From assembly GCA_964549445.1 (NCBI GenBank), contig CAZJVS010000002.1, forward strand, positions 151,156 through 215,155: a stretch of DNA of 64,000 nt, in the 5' to 3' direction. Both the position numbers and the translations under genes were made by a program. Positions 1 through 8,934 of this stretch are shown here, in pieces (the first letter of the stretch is position 1; the number at the start of each line of letters is the position of its first letter). The DNA comes from SpSt-539 sp964549445. Lineage in GTDB: Bacteria > Planctomycetota > Phycisphaerae > UBA1845 > UTPLA1. The notes under the pieces were generated by a model, which made no database searches, had not been told where the DNA came from, and saw nothing but the letters and a program-made list of their open reading frames with translations.

Positions 1-818
1 TACTCGATATCCGTGCACGCCTTGCTGTAGTGCGCCAGTTCCTTGTCGCCTTGGTTCCGCGGCCGCAGATGGTCGCTCGCCAGCCCGAGATTCTTGTACC
101 AGTTGATCCGCACGTCGCGCCAGAACTCCCACCACTTCATTGCATCCTTGTCGTGGCAGAAAAACTCGATCTCCATCTGCTCAAACTCGCGCGAGCGAAA
201 CGTGTAATTTCGCGGATTGATCTCATTCCGAAACGCCTTGCCCATCTGCGCAATGCCGAAAGGAACCTTCACCCGCGTCGAATCGCACACGTTCTTGAAG
301 TTCGCAAAAATCCCCTGCGCCGTCTCCGGCCGCAGATACGCCATCGACGACGAATCCTCGAGCGCCCCGATAAACGTTTTGAACATCAGGTTGAAGGTTC
401 GCGGTTCGGTCAGTTGACACAGGGAGTGCTCGCCCGGCTTCTTGCTCGGCTTCATTGGACATTGAGCATCAGCAAGCTGGTCCGCTCGGAACCGGCCTTT
501 GCAGCCCTCCGCCTTGCAATCCACCATCGGATCCGCAAACCCCGTCGCGTGGCCACTCGCCTCCCACACCTTCGGATTCATGATGATCGAGCAATCAACG
601 CCGACCATCTGCACCTCTTTGCCATCCGGCCCCACCGGCGGATTGCGCACCATGTCGTGCCACCACGCCTCCTTGATGTTTCGCTTCAGCTCAACCCCCA
701 GCGGCCCGTAATCCCAGAACCCGCCAATCCCGCCGTAGATCTCGCTCGACTGAAAAATGAACCCGCGCCGCTTGCACAGCGCGACAATCTTCTCCATCTT
801 CGTCGCCGTCGTTGCCAT
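1..818 (-). CDS. glyS: Glycyl-tRNA synthetase, alpha2 type (3' end outside the window)
   Basis: Class II aminoacyl-tRNA synthetase that charges tRNA-Gly. Reading the reverse strand from the ATG at 818 gives 272 codons running off the window edge. Visible motifs are the N-terminal 'GFIFQSSEIYGG', the 'GFWDYGPLG' segment, 'SGHATGFADP', and class II motif 2 near 'YLRPETAQGIF' and 'FRNEINPR'. This is the single-chain homodimeric type found in eukaryotes, archaea and some bacteria, not the split glyQ/glyS type. An AGGGAC sequence about 8 nt upstream supports the start; a second in-frame ATG lies at 797. Only the N-terminal part, including motifs 1 and 2, is visible. Confidence 0.93.
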   Translation of the reverse strand, partial: MATTATKMEKIVALCKRRGFIFQSSEIYGGIGGFWDYGPLGVELKRNIKEAWWHDMVRNPPVGPDGKEVQMVGVDCSIIMNPKVWEASGHATGFADPMVDCKAEGCKGRFRADQLADAQCPMKPSKKPGEHSLCQLTEPRTFNLMFKTFIGALEDSSSMAYLRPETAQGIFANFKNVCDSTRVKVPFGIAQMGKAFRNEINPRNYTFRSREFEQMEIEFFCHDKDAMKWWEFWRDVRINWYKNLGLASDHLRPRNQGDKELAHYSKACTDIE

Positions 819-920
819 TCGCGTCCCTTCGGTTCCTGTCACCATTCGCAGAGGAGCCGGTTATCGGTCGCGCTGCGAGTCCGCTTTAAACGTTGCATTA
901 TCGCCGCGTTTCGAAATCGC

Positions 921-948
921 ATCATACGCGCTAAGTGAATGATGACAA
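921..948 (-). promoter_or_regulatory. Sigma-70-like promoter for glyS
   Basis: On the reverse strand TTGTCA (943-948) is followed after 16 nt by TATGAT (921-926). Transcription would begin near 914 and give a leader of roughly 95 nt before the glyS ATG. Seen by eye only. Confidence 0.5.
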
Positions 949-1040
949 ACACTTGCTACACGTTGACAGCGTTCCGAATGTCGCCGGCACGCAACGCGAC
1001 CGCAAATGCGACACATTCGCTCCCCTGCGCATTTTTCGCT

Positions 1041-1067
1041 TTGCGCCGTCAACCCACGCGATACAAT
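1041..1067 (+). promoter_or_regulatory. Candidate promoter for the structured leader at 1075-1184
   Basis: GATACAAT at 1060-1067 contains TACAAT, one base from the -10 consensus, and TTGCGC lies 15 nt upstream (1041-1046). The same GATACAAT octamer occurs before other genes in the window (18094, 21583). Confidence 0.35.
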
Positions 1068-1074
1068 CGGCTTG

Positions 1075-1184
1075 TGAAATAGATTATCCGGCCGCGCGCC
1101 GGATGTTCCGTCGGCATCGCCGTTGCCCCTCACACCGACGGAAAGCCCGTGCCCATTGTCGAGGCCGGGCGAGGGGAGAGAAAC
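1075..1184 (+). ncRNA. Candidate structured 5' leader with Shine-Dalgarno-pairing pseudoknot
   Basis: Three hairpins lie in a row: ATCCGGC (1086-1092) with GCCGGAT (1098-1104); TTCCGTCGG (1106-1114) with CCGACGGAA (1135-1143), nine perfect pairs; and GCCCG (1145-1149) with CGGGC (1166-1170). The 20-nt loop of the second hairpin contains CCCCTC (1126-1131), exactly complementary to GAGGGG (1171-1176), which is part of the ribosome-binding site of the small ORF at 1185. This has the geometry of a translation-controlling pseudoknot. It matches no riboswitch class I know. The hairpins could also be unrelated palindromic repeats. Confidence 0.35.
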
Positions 1185-1268
1185 ATGCTCTGGCTCGTCG
1201 AACAATTCCTGCGCTCGAAGGCGAAAATCATGACGCTGACGTTTTTCACCTTCGCCGCCCTTTGCTAG
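1185..1268 (+). CDS. 27-codon small ORF with strong ribosome-binding site
   Basis: ATG at 1185 follows GAGGGGAG at 1171-1178, a good Shine-Dalgarno at suitable spacing. The 27-residue product starts MLWLVEQFLRSKAKIM and ends in a hydrophobic stretch (TLTFFTFAALC), so it could be a small membrane-associated peptide or a leader peptide. Its last 23 nt overlap the 3' end of the convergent fur gene. Homology cannot be judged at this length. The case rests on the ribosome-binding site, the upstream promoter-like sequence and the leader structure. Confidence 0.3.
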   Translation: MLWLVEQFLRSKAKIMTLTFFTFAALC

Positions 1269-1779
1269 CAGCCGCCCGCCGCGTCGTTTGCGCCGCACCG
1301 ACAGGTCGCGCCACGACCGGGCAGCTCTGCACGCATTGCTGGCACAGGCCCATGATCTGCAACCGGTGCGACACCGCGTAAAAGGCATGCCGCGCCGCCA
1401 GCGCCGCGCGCAGCCGATCCACGTCCGACGAATCAAACTCGATGATCCGCCCGCACCGCCGGCACACCATGTGGTCGTGCGGGTCCTGCCCGTACGTGTG
1501 CTCGTAGTGCACACGGTCATTTGAAAACTGCACCGCCTTCACAATCCCGCAGTTCACCAGCAGCGGCAGCGTGCGATAGATCGTCGCCTTCGCCACCCGG
1601 CTCCCCGCCTGGTGAAGCTGCAGCAAGAGCTGCTCCGCCTCGAAGTGCTCATCATTGCGCATCACCGCCTGCAGCAGCTCTTGCCGCTCATCGGTGTACT
1701 TCAACCCCCGATCGCGAAGGTATTCGCGAAACACATTCTCAGCCGTCTGTATTTGCTCGGCGCTTGCCGGTTTCGCCAT
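1246..1779 (-). CDS. fur: Fur-family metal-responsive transcriptional repressor
   Basis: 177-residue Fur/Zur/PerR-type regulator. The N-terminal winged-helix part (about 1-90) carries the recognition-helix region 'RVAKATIYRTLPLLVNCG'. The dimerisation and metal-binding part has 'HYEHTYGQDPHDHMVCRRCG', with the His-rich sensing site and the first CxxC, and a second 'CQQC' pair, which together form the structural zinc site. The start is MAKPASAEQ at 1779; upstream in-frame sequence is low-complexity Gly/Glu/Asp and unlikely to be protein. The Lys/Arg-rich C-terminal tail (about 25 residues) is longer than usual. The metal cannot be assigned from sequence. It is transcribed divergently from the gene at 1831, 51 bp away. 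Confidence 0.9.
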   Translation of the reverse strand: MAKPASAEQIQTAENVFREYLRDRGLKYTDERQELLQAVMRNDEHFEAEQLLLQLHQAGSRVAKATIYRTLPLLVNCGIVKAVQFSNDRVHYEHTYGQDPHDHMVCRRCGRIIEFDSSDVDRLRAALAARHAFYAVSHRLQIMGLCQQCVQSCPVVARPVGAAQTTRRAAASKGRRR

Positions 1780-1794
1780 GCGTTTGCCTCTGAC

Positions 1795-1823
1795 GCGACA
1801 TTGTAACCGCCGCGTTTTACGAT
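1795..1823 (+). promoter_or_regulatory. Candidate leaderless promoter for the gene at 1831
   Basis: GCGACA (1795-1800), 17 nt, then TACGAT (1818-1823). Seven bases separate the -10 box from the ATG, so transcription would begin at about the start codon. No Shine-Dalgarno precedes this gene. Confidence 0.4.
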
Positions 1824-1830
1824 ATCGCCC

Positions 1831-2298
1831 ATGCCCCCGACCACCGCCCCCGCCGTCCCCGACTTCCTCACCACCCTCCACCGCGTCCCCATCCTCGTCT
1901 GGATCATCATCGCCGCCGCCCTGCTGCTCCTCGCCCGCTACATCTACCTCGTCGCGCAGGCGTCGCAAACACCCGAAAACGATACGCAACCGCTCCTGCA
2001 GCGCCTCCACGCCGCCCTCCGCCAGTTCGCCCACAACAACGCCGGCCGCATGCCCGAGTCCCTCGACGAACTCAACTTCCCAAACGCCGAAGCCATCACC
2101 TATCGCCCCATCGCCAGCGTCCTCGCCGACCAGAAAATCCTCGTCGCACACGACGCGACGCCATCCCGTCGCGTCCTCGAGTTCCCCTACCTCCGACCCG
2201 CTCGAAACGTCCTCTTCTGGTCCGGCCGCGTGCGACTCGTCAGCGAGTCCGCCTTCGATCGGCTGATCGAGGCCGACGACGCCTTCCGCGCCCGCTGA
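1831..2298 (+). CDS. Hypothetical single-pass membrane protein
   Basis: 155 residues. A hydrophobic helix at about 19-42 (VPILVWIIIAAALLLLARYI) is followed by a soluble part. The segment 'LHAALRQFAHNNAGRMPESLDEL' resembles the helix that follows the N-terminal anchor in pseudopilin-like proteins of Planctomycetota, where 'Y...NGxxPxsLxxL' is common; that resemblance is an inference. No catalytic motif is seen. The gene lies between fur (divergent) and metK, 185 bp upstream of metK on the same strand. It probably starts on a leaderless mRNA. Confidence 0.7.
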   Translation: MPPTTAPAVPDFLTTLHRVPILVWIIIAAALLLLARYIYLVAQASQTPENDTQPLLQRLHAALRQFAHNNAGRMPESLDELNFPNAEAITYRPIASVLADQKILVAHDATPSRRVLEFPYLRPARNVLFWSGRVRLVSESAFDRLIEADDAFRAR

Positions 2299-2335
2299 TC
2301 AGCCCCGAACCCTCGCTCCACTGGCCCCGCCCCGC

Positions 2336-2364
2336 TTGTCCCCGCCCGGCCTATCCGATACCAT
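2336..2364 (+). promoter_or_regulatory. metK promoter
   Basis: TTGTCC (2336-2341), 17 nt, TACCAT (2359-2364). The predicted start near 2371 leaves a leader of about 113 nt before the GTG start. I see no match to a known SAM-binding riboswitch in that leader. Confidence 0.5.
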
Positions 2365-2483
2365 TCTCGATTCGAAATTGTCATCGGACATCAGCCGTCG
2401 GATTAAAATCCACGCACGACATCGGAAATCGTGATCTTTCGCCAAAAGCGGACGGCCGGCAGCAAGGAACAAGGAGTTCACCC

Positions 2484-3728
<1,245 letters not shown>

Positions 3729-3739
3729 TTGCAGGACGC

Positions 3740-3763
3740 AAGCCGCGCCCCAGGCCGCGGCTT
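3740..3763. terminator. Hairpin between convergent metK and lectin-type gene
   Basis: AAGCCGCG (3740-3747) pairs perfectly with CGCGGCTT (3756-3763) over an 8-nt loop, 11 nt after the metK stop. There is no clear U-tract on either strand, so its role as an intrinsic terminator is uncertain. Confidence 0.45.
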
Positions 3764-3800
3764 ACGTGTATTCGAGACTTAAATTGGTTGCTGACGCACC

Positions 3801-5723
3801 CTACGGTGCGAGAAGCGCATTCACCATCGGCTGAATGTCGTCGCCGTTTATGAGGCAATCGCCGTTCGCGTCGAATCGGGGTCGGCCTTCACAATCGACG
3901 GGCAGCCCGGGGCGGTTGCAGGGGCAAACGTCGTTCACATCGGGCATGCCGTCGTTGTCATCATCGGCGTCGCAGGCGTCGCCCTCAGCGTCGCCATCGC
4001 AATTCGCCTGGCCGGGGTTGGGCACCGTCGGGCAGTTGTCGCATGCGTCGGGTCTGTCATCCCCATCCGTATTCGGTGCATCCGGCAGGCCACACCCACA
4101 GACGCCGGGCTCGGTTTTGTTGGGATCGAACGGGCAGCCGTCGCAGTAATCAAAGGCGCCGTCTCCATCGGCGTCAGCTAAGACGCAGTTATTCGTGTAA
4201 ATCGAAAGGTTGTTGCCGGCGTAATTCACGGTCACGATTTCTAAGTCCAGGTCACCGTCCAAGTCGGCGGTCGCAACAAAAACCGGCTGCGAGCTCGCAG
4301 CGAGGCACATTGGCTGCGAAAACTGGCCTCCGCCGATGTTGAACAGATAGCAAACCTGATTCCCCAAAAATCTCGTCACCATCAGATCAAATCGACCATC
4401 CCCGTTTAAGTCTGCTGCTCTGAGACCGTGAGCCGATGAGACAGTAACGTCTGGCTGACTCTGAAAACTTCCATCGCCGTTGCCAAAGAGCACATAGATA
4501 ACGTTGCCTTCGATGCTCGCGACCGCCAGATCTAAGTGCGAATCGCCGTTCAGTCGCGTGAGGACGATTCCCGGCATTTGGTGACCGGCCGGCGCAACGC
4601 TGATTGTCCTTCTTTCGCCGAAACTGCGATTCCCCAAGTTGTCAAAAAGCGAAACCGTCTGATTCTGATCGTTGGTGAGGGCGATGTCTGGATCACCGTC
4701 TCCATCATAGTCGCCCGAGGCCACGGCATACGGACGGGGACCGCAATTCAGCGATGGGCTCGAAGGGGCAAACGTGCCGGATCCATTGTTCCAAAGGATA
4801 GTCAGACTATTGCTCAAAGAGTTCGCCACAGCGAGATCGACATGGCCGTCACCGTCATAATCGTCTGGGGCAAGCCAATGCGCGCCAGTGCCCGTTTGAA
4901 TGGTCTGATCCAGCGTGAATACCGCGTTGCCGTCGTTTCGTAGGACTTGCACGCCCTGTGTACCAAGGCCGATTCCAAAGTAGGTGAGTACCAAGTCAAG
5001 GTCGTCGTCGTGGTCAATGTCAACACTCACGATGTGCCACGGGTAGTCTCCTAGGCCCGTGACCGTGGAGGCGTCGAACAAAACGTCATCGCGGCAGCGG
5101 TTTGTCAGTACTGTAACCGAGTCGTCGAAGGCACTCGTAACAGCGAGATCAATATCTCCATCTCGGTCGAAATCACCGACGGCGACCGCGACAGGACCCG
5201 GACCAACAGGTTGAGCAGCACGACCGGAGTAGGCTGTGCAAATCTCGGCCACTGCTTCGAAGATGTCCGGTTGGTAGTCGTTCCACCTTCCAGGGTTTCC
5301 GACCGGAGGCTGGTTTGCGGTGTCCATGGCCACGTAATCTTCATTTGGGACGTCGCCGCGCGGTTCTCCTGGCTTCCAATAGGTGAAGCCCGCCGGTTCG
5401 CCACTCGACCAGACGAACGCGCCTTCCTCAACCACGTCGTTCAGTCCAATCCATAGCGGCCCCGTCTGGAACGAACTGTCGGGGCCGAAGGTCGCCCAGA
5501 CCCAATCCTGTTCCGCCGGGTCGTTGATTGTCGCCAAGTGACCCCCGAGCGAAACGGCTTCGTTCTCGGCTTCCAGCCAACCGTTCGCGGAGAGCAAATA
5601 GTAGAGGTGTCCATTCGCGGGATTTGTTGCGATCCCGATGACGCCACCTCGAACCGGCGCGCAAACTGCAAGCAAGAGTATCGCCGGCGCCGCGAATCGT
5701 AGCTGAGAAACCGTTCCTGTCAT
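3801..5723 (-). CDS. Secreted C-type-lectin / FG-GAP / TSP3 protein with dockerin-like C-terminus
   Basis: 640-residue modular surface protein. Residues 1-26 are a signal peptide. Residues about 38-165 form a C-type-lectin-like domain (WIGLND at 91-96, EDYVAM at 128-133, C-terminal AEIC). Residues about 175-505 contain FG-GAP/VCBS-type repeats with Ca-binding motifs such as 'DFDRDGDIDLAV', 'DYDGDGHVDLAV', 'DLNGDGRFDLMV', as in integrin-like propellers. Residues about 510-600 are TSP3 repeats (DADGDGAFDYCDGCPFDP). The tail 'FDANGDCLINGDDIQPMV' is the single dockerin-like motif common in secreted planctomycete proteins. GGAGG at 5731-5735 fixes the start. The carbohydrate or protein partner is unknown. 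Confidence 0.85.
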   Translation of the reverse strand: MTGTVSQLRFAAPAILLLAVCAPVRGGVIGIATNPANGHLYYLLSANGWLEAENEAVSLGGHLATINDPAEQDWVWATFGPDSSFQTGPLWIGLNDVVEEGAFVWSSGEPAGFTYWKPGEPRGDVPNEDYVAMDTANQPPVGNPGRWNDYQPDIFEAVAEICTAYSGRAAQPVGPGPVAVAVGDFDRDGDIDLAVTSAFDDSVTVLTNRCRDDVLFDASTVTGLGDYPWHIVSVDIDHDDDLDLVLTYFGIGLGTQGVQVLRNDGNAVFTLDQTIQTGTGAHWLAPDDYDGDGHVDLAVANSLSNSLTILWNNGSGTFAPSSPSLNCGPRPYAVASGDYDGDGDPDIALTNDQNQTVSLFDNLGNRSFGERRTISVAPAGHQMPGIVLTRLNGDSHLDLAVASIEGNVIYVLFGNGDGSFQSQPDVTVSSAHGLRAADLNGDGRFDLMVTRFLGNQVCYLFNIGGGQFSQPMCLAASSQPVFVATADLDGDLDLEIVTVNYAGNNLSIYTNNCVLADADGDGAFDYCDGCPFDPNKTEPGVCGCGLPDAPNTDGDDRPDACDNCPTVPNPGQANCDGDAEGDACDADDDNDGMPDVNDVCPCNRPGLPVDCEGRPRFDANGDCLINGDDIQPMVNALLAP

Positions 5724-5843
5724 TTGCCAGCCTCCGGTTGCAATGCCTCTCAGACTTCATGCGTCGAGCACCGCTCCGATCGGCAAGCGAGTACGCCTGT
5801 CCTCTTGCTCGCGCCCCGACATCTTGGATCTAAACTCGTGTAC

Positions 5844-5873
5844 TTGAATAGGATACGCCGAATCCGATATAAT
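5844..5873 (+). promoter_or_regulatory. Strong sigma-70-like promoter of the ECF sigma gene
   Basis: TTGAAT (5844-5849), 18 nt, TATAAT (5868-5873, perfect -10). The predicted start of transcription is near 5880. The ATG at 5872 lies inside the -10 box and so could not be translated from this promoter. Confidence 0.6.
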
Positions 5874-5895
5874 GCCGATTTTGGCGGAGACGCTC

Positions 5896-6495
5896 TTGGA
5901 AACCGTCGGAGGACTCACGCACGCCCTGACCAAATTGCTTGGCGATTCCGCGCGCGGCGACCAGGCGGCCCGCGAGCAGCTCTGGCAGCTTGTGTACGAC
6001 GAACTTCGGCAAATAGCCCAGTCGCAGATGGCCCGCGAAGGACATGGACGTACGCTTCAGCCGACTGCCCTTGTTCACGAGGCGTTCCTGAAGCTGGCCT
6101 GCGGAGACGGCGCTTTCGCAAATCGTCGAGAATTCTTCGTGGCGGCCGCACGAGCAATGCAGGAAATCCGCGTGGACGACGCACGTAGACGAAAGCGCCT
6201 GAAGCGCGGCGGCGGACAGCCGATCCACCGTTTGGACACCGGTGGCAATTCCTGCGGCGCCGAAGGCGAGCCCGCGGCGTTCGAACAAGACGACGACGAA
6301 GTGACGGCGCTCTACGATGCGATGGCCGCGCTGGCGTCAGAACACCCTGAGGCAGCCGACGTTGTCCGGCTCCGCTACTTCGCCGGCATGGGCATGGACG
6401 AGATCGCGGACGTTCTCGGGCTGTCGGTGCGGACGGTGCACAATCGCTGGCGGCTGGCGCGGGCGTGGCTGTTCGACAAGTTGGAGGAATCGTAG
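5896..6495 (+). CDS. ECF-family RNA polymerase sigma factor
   Basis: Sigma factor of the ECF subfamily expanded in Planctomycetota. It has region 2 ('LWQLVYDELRQIAQSQM', 'LVHEAFLKL', 'REFFVAAARAMQEIRVDDARR') and region 4 ('VVRLRYFAGMGMDEIADVLG', 'SVRTVHNRWRLARAWL', a helix-turn-helix). I place the start at TTG 5896, because GGAG (5886-5889) lies 6 nt upstream and the promoter's -10 covers the alternative ATG at 5872, which would add eight residues. The product is about 199 aa. The Ser/Thr kinase gene follows after 51 bp, and such sigma-kinase pairs are typical of this phylum. The kinase probably acts on signals upstream of, or together with, this sigma factor. Confidence 0.9.
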   Translation: METVGGLTHALTKLLGDSARGDQAAREQLWQLVYDELRQIAQSQMAREGHGRTLQPTALVHEAFLKLACGDGAFANRREFFVAAARAMQEIRVDDARRRKRLKRGGGQPIHRLDTGGNSCGAEGEPAAFEQDDDEVTALYDAMAALASEHPEAADVVRLRYFAGMGMDEIADVLGLSVRTVHNRWRLARAWLFDKLEES

Positions 6496-6521
6496 CGGCC
6501 GGCATCGCGCCGGCCGGTTGA
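6495..6521. repeat. Dispersed GGCCGGC inverted repeat (divergent copy)
   Basis: A GC-rich palindrome (GCGGCCGGC...GCCGGCCG) begins at the stop codon of the sigma gene. It is related to near-identical copies at 10323-10349 and 39225-39251. It could act as a weak terminator or processing hairpin between sigma and kinase. Confidence 0.5.
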
Positions 6522-6546
6522 TTCGTCCGACGTCACGGAGCGGACG

Positions 6547-8934
6547 ATGCTCCAGGAACGAACTCAACGAGTCGAAGCCATCTTTGACGCTGCGCTGGCG
6601 CTGCCTGCCGACGAGCGGGCGGCGTTCGTCGCGAGGGCATGCGCGGAGGACGCGGCGCTGCGGGCCGAGGTCAACCGGCTGCTCGAAAACGATTCCCGCG
6701 CCAGCGAGAACTTTCTCTCGCCACCGCCGCCCGACCCGCGCCTGGCGCAGGTGATTGCCGCCGACCGGGACACCCTGCCGGCCGGAACACGGATCGGGGG
6801 GTACACAATCAAATCGCTCATCGCCACCGGAGGCATGGGGACCGTGTATCTGGCCGAGCAGGCCAATCCGCGCCGCGACGTGGCCCTGAAAGTCCTTCAC
6901 GCCGGGATGTGGTCCGCCTCGGCACGGCAGCGCTTCGAGCACGAGTCGCAGATTTTGGCGCGATTGCAGCATTCAAAAATCGCCCAGGTCTACGAAGCCG
7001 GCCGCGCCGCTCCCTCGCCCCCTTCGGGAGAGGGTCGCGGTGAGGGCGGAACTGAGGGTCGGCCGCAGCGGAGTGTCTCCTACTTCGCGATGGAATTCGT
7101 ACCCAACGCGCGGCGAATCACAGAATACGCCAACGAGCATCAACTCGACATCCGGGCGCGATTGGAACTGTTCTTGCAAGTCTGCGACGCCGTCCAGTAC
7201 GGCCACCAAAAAGGAATCATCCATCGTGACCTCAAGCCGGCCAACATCCTCGTCGGCGCTGACGGCGCGTACGAACGAACGAGTCCCGATTCGTCACTCC
7301 GTGCCTCCGTGCCTGCGTGCCTGCGTGCCTCCGTCAAGGTCATTGATTTCGGCGTGGCCCGCGTGGTCGACACGGACGTGGCCATGACCACCATGCACAC
7401 CGAAACCGGCCACCTCATTGGCACGCTTGCCTACATGAGCCCCGAACAATGCGACGCCGACCCGCTCGGCCTGGACGTCCGTAGCGACGTCTATTCGCTC
7501 GGAGTCGTGCTCTACGAATTGCTCTGCGGCAAAATGCCGTATGACGTGTCAAAGACAAGCATTGTCGCGGCCGCCCGCACCATCCGCGAAACAGATCCCG
7601 TGCGCCCGAGCGTATGCAGCGGCCGGCGTTTCGGCGGCCGGAATTCGCGCGACCTCGAAACCATCATCCTCAAAGCCCTCGAAAAAGACCGCACCCGCCG
7701 CTACGCCAGCATCGCCGACCTCGCCCGCGATATCCGCCGCTACGTGAACCGCGAGCCCATCGACGCCCGCCCGCAAACTGCGTTCACCCGGGTGCTCCGA
7801 TGGGCAATTCGCCATCCGAAGGCCTCGTCAGCGATCGCTGCCAGCACCATCGCGTTGACAATCGTCACATCAACAATAGTTTCCGTCTGGTGGGTAAACA
7901 CCCGTCCGCATCGCATTGTGCTGACTGATCGAGGTCAAGAGTGTGTAGAGGGCGAACGAGTACGAACGGGTGAACGGGCCGTACTCTATTCTCTTAATGG
8001 CCGCCCGCTGATGGAATGGTCGAGCTCGAGCATCGCAGGCATCTCGCTCGCTGCGATGACGAAGCGTCCGGCCCGGTTTGGCGGCGGGCGGATCATCCTA
8101 ATGGGATTTCGCGCAGATAGCGCCGTGTACACAGGAGAACTGTGCGCCTTCGACGCCGACGGTCCGTACGACAAGCCGTTGTGGAGCAGATCCATAGAAG
8201 TCAATCAGCTACCGACGGACCTCAAAGATGCAGGGCCAAGCCGTTGGGGATTTGGCGTCGTTGCCGCATGGCTCATGGATGTGTTCCCGGAGGATCAAAG
8301 CCCCGGCGAGGAGATTGTTGTAGTATTCGGGCACGCATATTCACGCCGCTCGCTGCGAATCTACAACCTGGGTGGCGACGTGCTCTACCAGGTCTGGCAG
8401 GACGGTGGCATGGAGAACGCGAGTTGGCTGCAAGAGTCTCGGCTATTGATCTTTGCCGGTGGGAACGAAGATGCAAAGGAGGCCATTCGCGATGCCCGCG
8501 TCGTAAACGCGCTGTTTGCGTTGCGTCCGATGTATGGACTCATCTCGCGCGAGTACGTCGACGTTAATCCGGGCGAGGGGCCGCTTCAGCCGGTTTGGTA
8601 TCGCTACCTATTCCCCCCGGCGAGTTCACAGATGTTCTGGACTGCAAGCTTACCCCCTTGTCGAGAAATCGGATCACAAACCGAAAGTGTCGACGTCCGC
8701 GTGGAAGTCATCGTGCCCGACGGTCCGCCGCCGCGATTCCACTTCACGGTCGACGCATCGGGGCGGGAAACCAACGAGGCGCGCCGATTGGGCGACAGCT
8801 GGAGAAAATGCCCTTACCCGCTCCCGCCAATCGACGCCTTCCAGCTCCGCGACGACCCACCAACCGACATCTACCACCCGCCCCCCGACACCCCCGCCGC
8901 CACGACCCAACCACCCGCCGCTCCCGCCCGTTGA
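6547..8934 (+). CDS. Transmembrane Ser/Thr protein kinase
   Basis: 795-residue Hanks-type kinase. Residues 1-75 resemble the N-terminal helical region of planctomycete ECF-linked kinases. The kinase domain (about 83-400) has the glycine loop 'IATGGMGTVYLAEQ', the lysine in 'DVALKVLH', the catalytic 'HRDLKPANIL', 'KVIDFGVAR' and 'YMSPEQC', so it should be active. A membrane helix follows at about 420-445, then a roughly 340-residue putative extracytoplasmic part with no recognised domain and a Pro/Thr-rich end. GGAG 6 nt before the ATG supports the start. Oddly, two repeat-derived insertions lie in the catalytic domain: 'APSPPSGEGRGEGG' before the beta-5 strand and 'SLRASVPACLRASV' just before the DFG strand. 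Cognate sensor ligand unknown. Confidence 0.92.
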   Translation: MLQERTQRVEAIFDAALALPADERAAFVARACAEDAALRAEVNRLLENDSRASENFLSPPPPDPRLAQVIAADRDTLPAGTRIGGYTIKSLIATGGMGTVYLAEQANPRRDVALKVLHAGMWSASARQRFEHESQILARLQHSKIAQVYEAGRAAPSPPSGEGRGEGGTEGRPQRSVSYFAMEFVPNARRITEYANEHQLDIRARLELFLQVCDAVQYGHQKGIIHRDLKPANILVGADGAYERTSPDSSLRASVPACLRASVKVIDFGVARVVDTDVAMTTMHTETGHLIGTLAYMSPEQCDADPLGLDVRSDVYSLGVVLYELLCGKMPYDVSKTSIVAAARTIRETDPVRPSVCSGRRFGGRNSRDLETIILKALEKDRTRRYASIADLARDIRRYVNREPIDARPQTAFTRVLRWAIRHPKASSAIAASTIALTIVTSTIVSVWWVNTRPHRIVLTDRGQECVEGERVRTGERAVLYSLNGRPLMEWSSSSIAGISLAAMTKRPARFGGGRIILMGFRADSAVYTGELCAFDADGPYDKPLWSRSIEVNQLPTDLKDAGPSRWGFGVVAAWLMDVFPEDQSPGEEIVVVFGHAYSRRSLRIYNLGGDVLYQVWQDGGMENASWLQESRLLIFAGGNEDAKEAIRDARVVNALFALRPMYGLISREYVDVNPGEGPLQPVWYRYLFPPASSQMFWTASLPPCREIGSQTESVDVRVEVIVPDGPPPRFHFTVDASGRETNEARRLGDSWRKCPYPLPPIDAFQLRDDPPTDIYHPPPDTPAATTQPPAAPAR
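7011..7048 (+). repeat. Palindromic GGGAGAGGGT-type repeat inside the kinase gene
   Basis: The core CGGGAGAGGGTCGCGGTGAG (7025-7044) plus GGC matches 57001-57023 with 2 mismatches in 23. It also forms an imperfect hairpin with the preceding C-rich stretch. It is translated in frame as SPPSGEGRGEGG. Confidence 0.7.
7295..7332 (+). repeat. Octamer tandem repeat inside the kinase gene
   Basis: Four consecutive octamers, GTGCCTCC, GTGCCTGC, GTGCCTGC, GTGCCTCC (7301-7332), preceded by a partial unit. Because 8 x 3 = 24, the array reads as an 8-residue peptide period (LRASVPAC) just before the DFG strand. Confidence 0.75.

Noticed and set aside
861..1520. 219-codon minus-strand frame across the leader and the fur 3' end
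   Set aside because: Arg/Cys/Ser-rich shadow frame; fur in another frame is clearly real.
2371..2483. SAM riboswitch before metK
   Set aside because: I could not match conserved cores of the SAM-I, -II, -III, -IV or -V types by eye.
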